Translations under genes and position numbers: made by a program | The notes under the pieces: generated by a model | Seen by the model: the letters and a program-made list of their open reading frames with translations, nothing else | Databases searched by the model: none | What the model was told of the DNA's origin: nothing | Assembly: GCA_029857655.1 (NCBI GenBank) | Contig: JAOUGR010000110.1 | Location: 1 to 6,911 of the forward strand | Origin: Gammaproteobacteria bacterium | GTDB lineage: Bacteria; Pseudomonadota; Gammaproteobacteria; Steroidobacterales; Steroidobacteraceae | Direction of reading: 5' to 3' | DNA length: 6,911 nt | Shown here: positions 6,121 to 6,911 of the stretch, piece by piece | How the letters are laid out: every line of letters starts with the position of its first letter | Position numbering within the stretch: position 1 is the stretch's first letter

Positions 6121-6221
6121 TCGACGAGAGTCTACGGCGACATGGAATCGAGGAGGGTGTGCGCCAAACGCTCAGCCGCCTGATGGGGCGACACTGGCAG
6201 GAAGCCTGGGAAGATCGGTGA
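6105..6221 (+). pseudogene. Out-of-frame continuation of toxin-like remnant 2
   Basis: In a different frame from remnant 2, bases 6105-6221 read as a protein-like segment beginning HDTDLIDESLRRHGIEEGV, then VRQTLSRLMGRHWQEAWEDR, ending at TGA 6219-6221. It has the amphipathic helical pattern and GC-rich third positions of a real gene end and no obvious start of its own; the frame's only upstream ATG at 6009 lies inside remnant 2 in the wrong frame. The simplest reading is that a small indel near 6095-6110 shifted the frame and this was the original C-terminus. Family unknown. Confidence 0.35.
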
Positions 6222-6324
6222 GACCATTGATCGATCGGAAGAGTTGAAGCTTTTTTTCCGATGAGGAGACGTAAAGGAGACAAGCACTTTCCGCTATCGG
6301 CAAGTCATTGATGCTCAAATCGAT
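6222..6324. other. Non-coding island edge between remnant 2 and the dusA junction
   Basis: I see no gene here. It contains a 7-bp inverted repeat, ATCGGAA (6234-6240) and TTCCGAT (6256-6262), with seven Ts at 6251-6257 running into the second arm, so it is not a standard terminator. If the dusA junction is real, this is where integrase or excisionase arm-binding sites would be expected, but no clear repeated arm sites can be seen by eye. Confidence 0.3.
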
Positions 6325-6396
6325 TTAGCGATCGTCGGTCCAGTCCATCATCGGGGCAACCGAGAGTCTGTGGTCGGGTGGTCGGGCGTCCGTCAT
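6325..6396 (-). pseudogene. dusA: 5' stub of dusA (tRNA-dihydrouridine synthase A)
   Basis: DusA reduces specific uridines in tRNA D-loops to dihydrouridine using FMN. The minus-strand frame from ATG 6394-6396 reads MTDARPPDHRLSVAPMMDWTD, followed by Asp-Arg and TAA at 6325-6327. HRLSVAPMMDWTD is the signature N-terminus of DusA, which normally continues with a basic/His/Cys stretch (RHCR) for about 330 residues. Here similarity stops right after WTD and the frame terminates two codons later. The ribosome binding site is weak, and the start lies 22 bp beyond the stop of the upstream EAL gene, suggesting a former operon. The abrupt end at this position is what integration of a dusA-specific element would produce; an intact dusA would then be expected at the other island end. 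Confidence 0.82.
6331..6357. other. Probable attachment-site junction of a dusA-integrated genomic island
   Basis: The segment encoding APMMDWTD of dusA (minus strand, about 6334-6357) is the region used as attachment core by tyrosine integrases that target the 5' end of dusA. DusA-like sequence stops at about 6334-6339, so the crossover should lie within or at the edge of this interval. Chromosome would lie to the right and island DNA to the left. The matching repeat at the other end is not in the window. Confidence 0.62.
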
Positions 6397-6418
6397 GCGC
6401 CCGTATTCTAGCGAGACC

Positions 6419-6911
6419 CTACTGCGCGGGACGACTGGCGGGCGGCAGAGGCGGCGGAATGATTGCAGCTGACATCTTGCGCCGGTGCGGGAACTTGCTG
6501 AGCGGCGCCGGGCGGCCGCACAGGAATCCCTGCGCGTAGCCGACACCAATCTGACGCAGCGTCTCGAGCACTTCGGGCGTCTCAACACGTTCCGCCACCG
6601 TCTCGATGCCGATTGCCTTGCCGATCTGCACGATCGCTTCAACCATGGAGCGATCGATAGGGTCATGGGCCACGTTCTGCACGAACTGGCCATCGATCTT
6701 CAGGAAGTGCACCGGCAATGTGCGCAGGTAGTTGAATGACGACAGGCCGCTGCCGAAGTCATCCAGCGCGATAAGGCAGCCACGGCTCGCCATTTCGCGC
6801 ATAAGGTAACTCGCGTGTCCCAGATTGGTGATCGCTGCCGTCTCGGTGACCTCGAAGCACAACACGCCCGGCGTCGGCTCGTGCGCCTCGAGCGTCTCGA
6901 CCAGGAACTCC
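6419..6911 (-). CDS. EAL-domain cyclic-di-GMP phosphodiesterase, C-terminal part
   Basis: The gene enters from the right edge, so its N-terminus is outside the window; about 163 C-terminal residues are visible. EAL domains hydrolyse cyclic-di-GMP to pGpG and so lower this biofilm and motility signal. Visible active-site motifs in order are FEVTET (about 6837-6854), DDFGSGLSSF (about 6734-6763), FLKIDG (about 6716-6733), AERVET (about 6578-6595) and AQGF (about 6524-6535). The usual AEGVE motif has Arg for Gly, but both glutamates remain, as do the paired aspartates, the KID lysine and the Gln, so the visible part looks catalytically competent. The EAL tripeptide itself is off the edge. A proline-rich tail ends at TAG 6419-6421. 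Any sensor or GGDEF domain lies upstream. It probably belongs to the chromosomal backbone, just upstream of dusA. Confidence 0.92.
   Translation of the reverse strand, partial: EFLVETLEAHEPTPGVLCFEVTETAAITNLGHASYLMREMASRGCLIALDDFGSGLSSFNYLRTLPVHFLKIDGQFVQNVAHDPIDRSMVEAIVQIGKAIGIETVAERVETPEVLETLRQIGVGYAQGFLCGRPAPLSKFPHRRKMSAAIIPPPLPPASRPAQ

Noticed and set aside
6234..6262. Inverted repeat with a T run as an intrinsic terminator
   Set aside because: The T run lies in the loop and runs into the second arm rather than following it, and the stem is only 7 bp with a 15-base loop.
6397..6693. Upstream extension of the dusA frame to 6693
   Set aside because: This part lies inside the EAL coding region in another frame; DusA-like sequence begins only at ATG 6396.
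1..6911. Integrase, transposase, tRNA, rRNA or CRISPR array
   Set aside because: No protein motifs of recombinases or transposases, no cloverleaf-like sequence and no regularly spaced repeats were seen on either strand.

Overview
This window reads as the right-hand end of a decayed genomic island in a high-GC proteobacterium. A gamma- or betaproteobacterium (Xanthomonadaceae or Burkholderiales-like) fits the HlyD, EAL and DusA sequences, but the genus cannot be fixed from the sequence. The key landmark is at 6325-6396 on the minus strand. The first 23 codons of dusA (ending in the diagnostic SVAPMMDWTD) sit directly downstream of a c-di-GMP phosphodiesterase (EAL) gene and stop abruptly. The 5' end of dusA is an established integration site for tyrosine-integrase islands. 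I therefore read 6331-6357 as an attachment junction, with chromosome to its right (dusA start, EAL gene) and island to its left (roughly 1-6330).

Layout from left to right: (1) 1-1035 (+), an unrecognised cysteine-containing protein whose start may lie outside the window. (2) 1119-3805 (-), a mobilization cassette transcribed leftwards: a MobC-like protein with two ribbon-helix-helix-like segments, a MobP/VirD2-type relaxase overlapping it by 14 bp, then an AT-rich intergenic region with two similar palindromes, then a class II Fic AMPylase-type protein with a C-terminal winged helix. A sequence matching the RP4-type nic consensus (YATCCTG/Y) lies just upstream of mobC at 3831-3838, so a minimal oriT-mobC-relaxase system appears to be present. 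(3) 3876-4436 (+), the 3' remnant of a type I secretion membrane-fusion protein gene (hlyD), lacking its 5' two thirds and also interrupted by an in-frame TGA 25 codons before the original stop. (4) 4439-6221 (+), a tandem array with the order lipoprotein A, toxin-like N-terminus fragment, lipoprotein B, toxin-like N-terminus fragment. The two lipoproteins are about 67% identical over 171 residues by hand count. Each is followed after 43-44 bp by a GTG-started remnant beginning MT..SEYALL.MRAY.RQ. (5) 6325-6396 (-), the dusA stub, and 6419-6911 (-), the 3' end of the EAL gene.

The mob cassette would let the island be transferred in trans by a conjugative helper. The hlyD/lipoprotein/toxin-start region looks like the wreck of a type I secreted effector locus with duplicated putative immunity lipoproteins; that functional reading is inference. 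No integrase, tRNA, rRNA or CRISPR array is visible. The integrase would be expected outside the window or may be lost.
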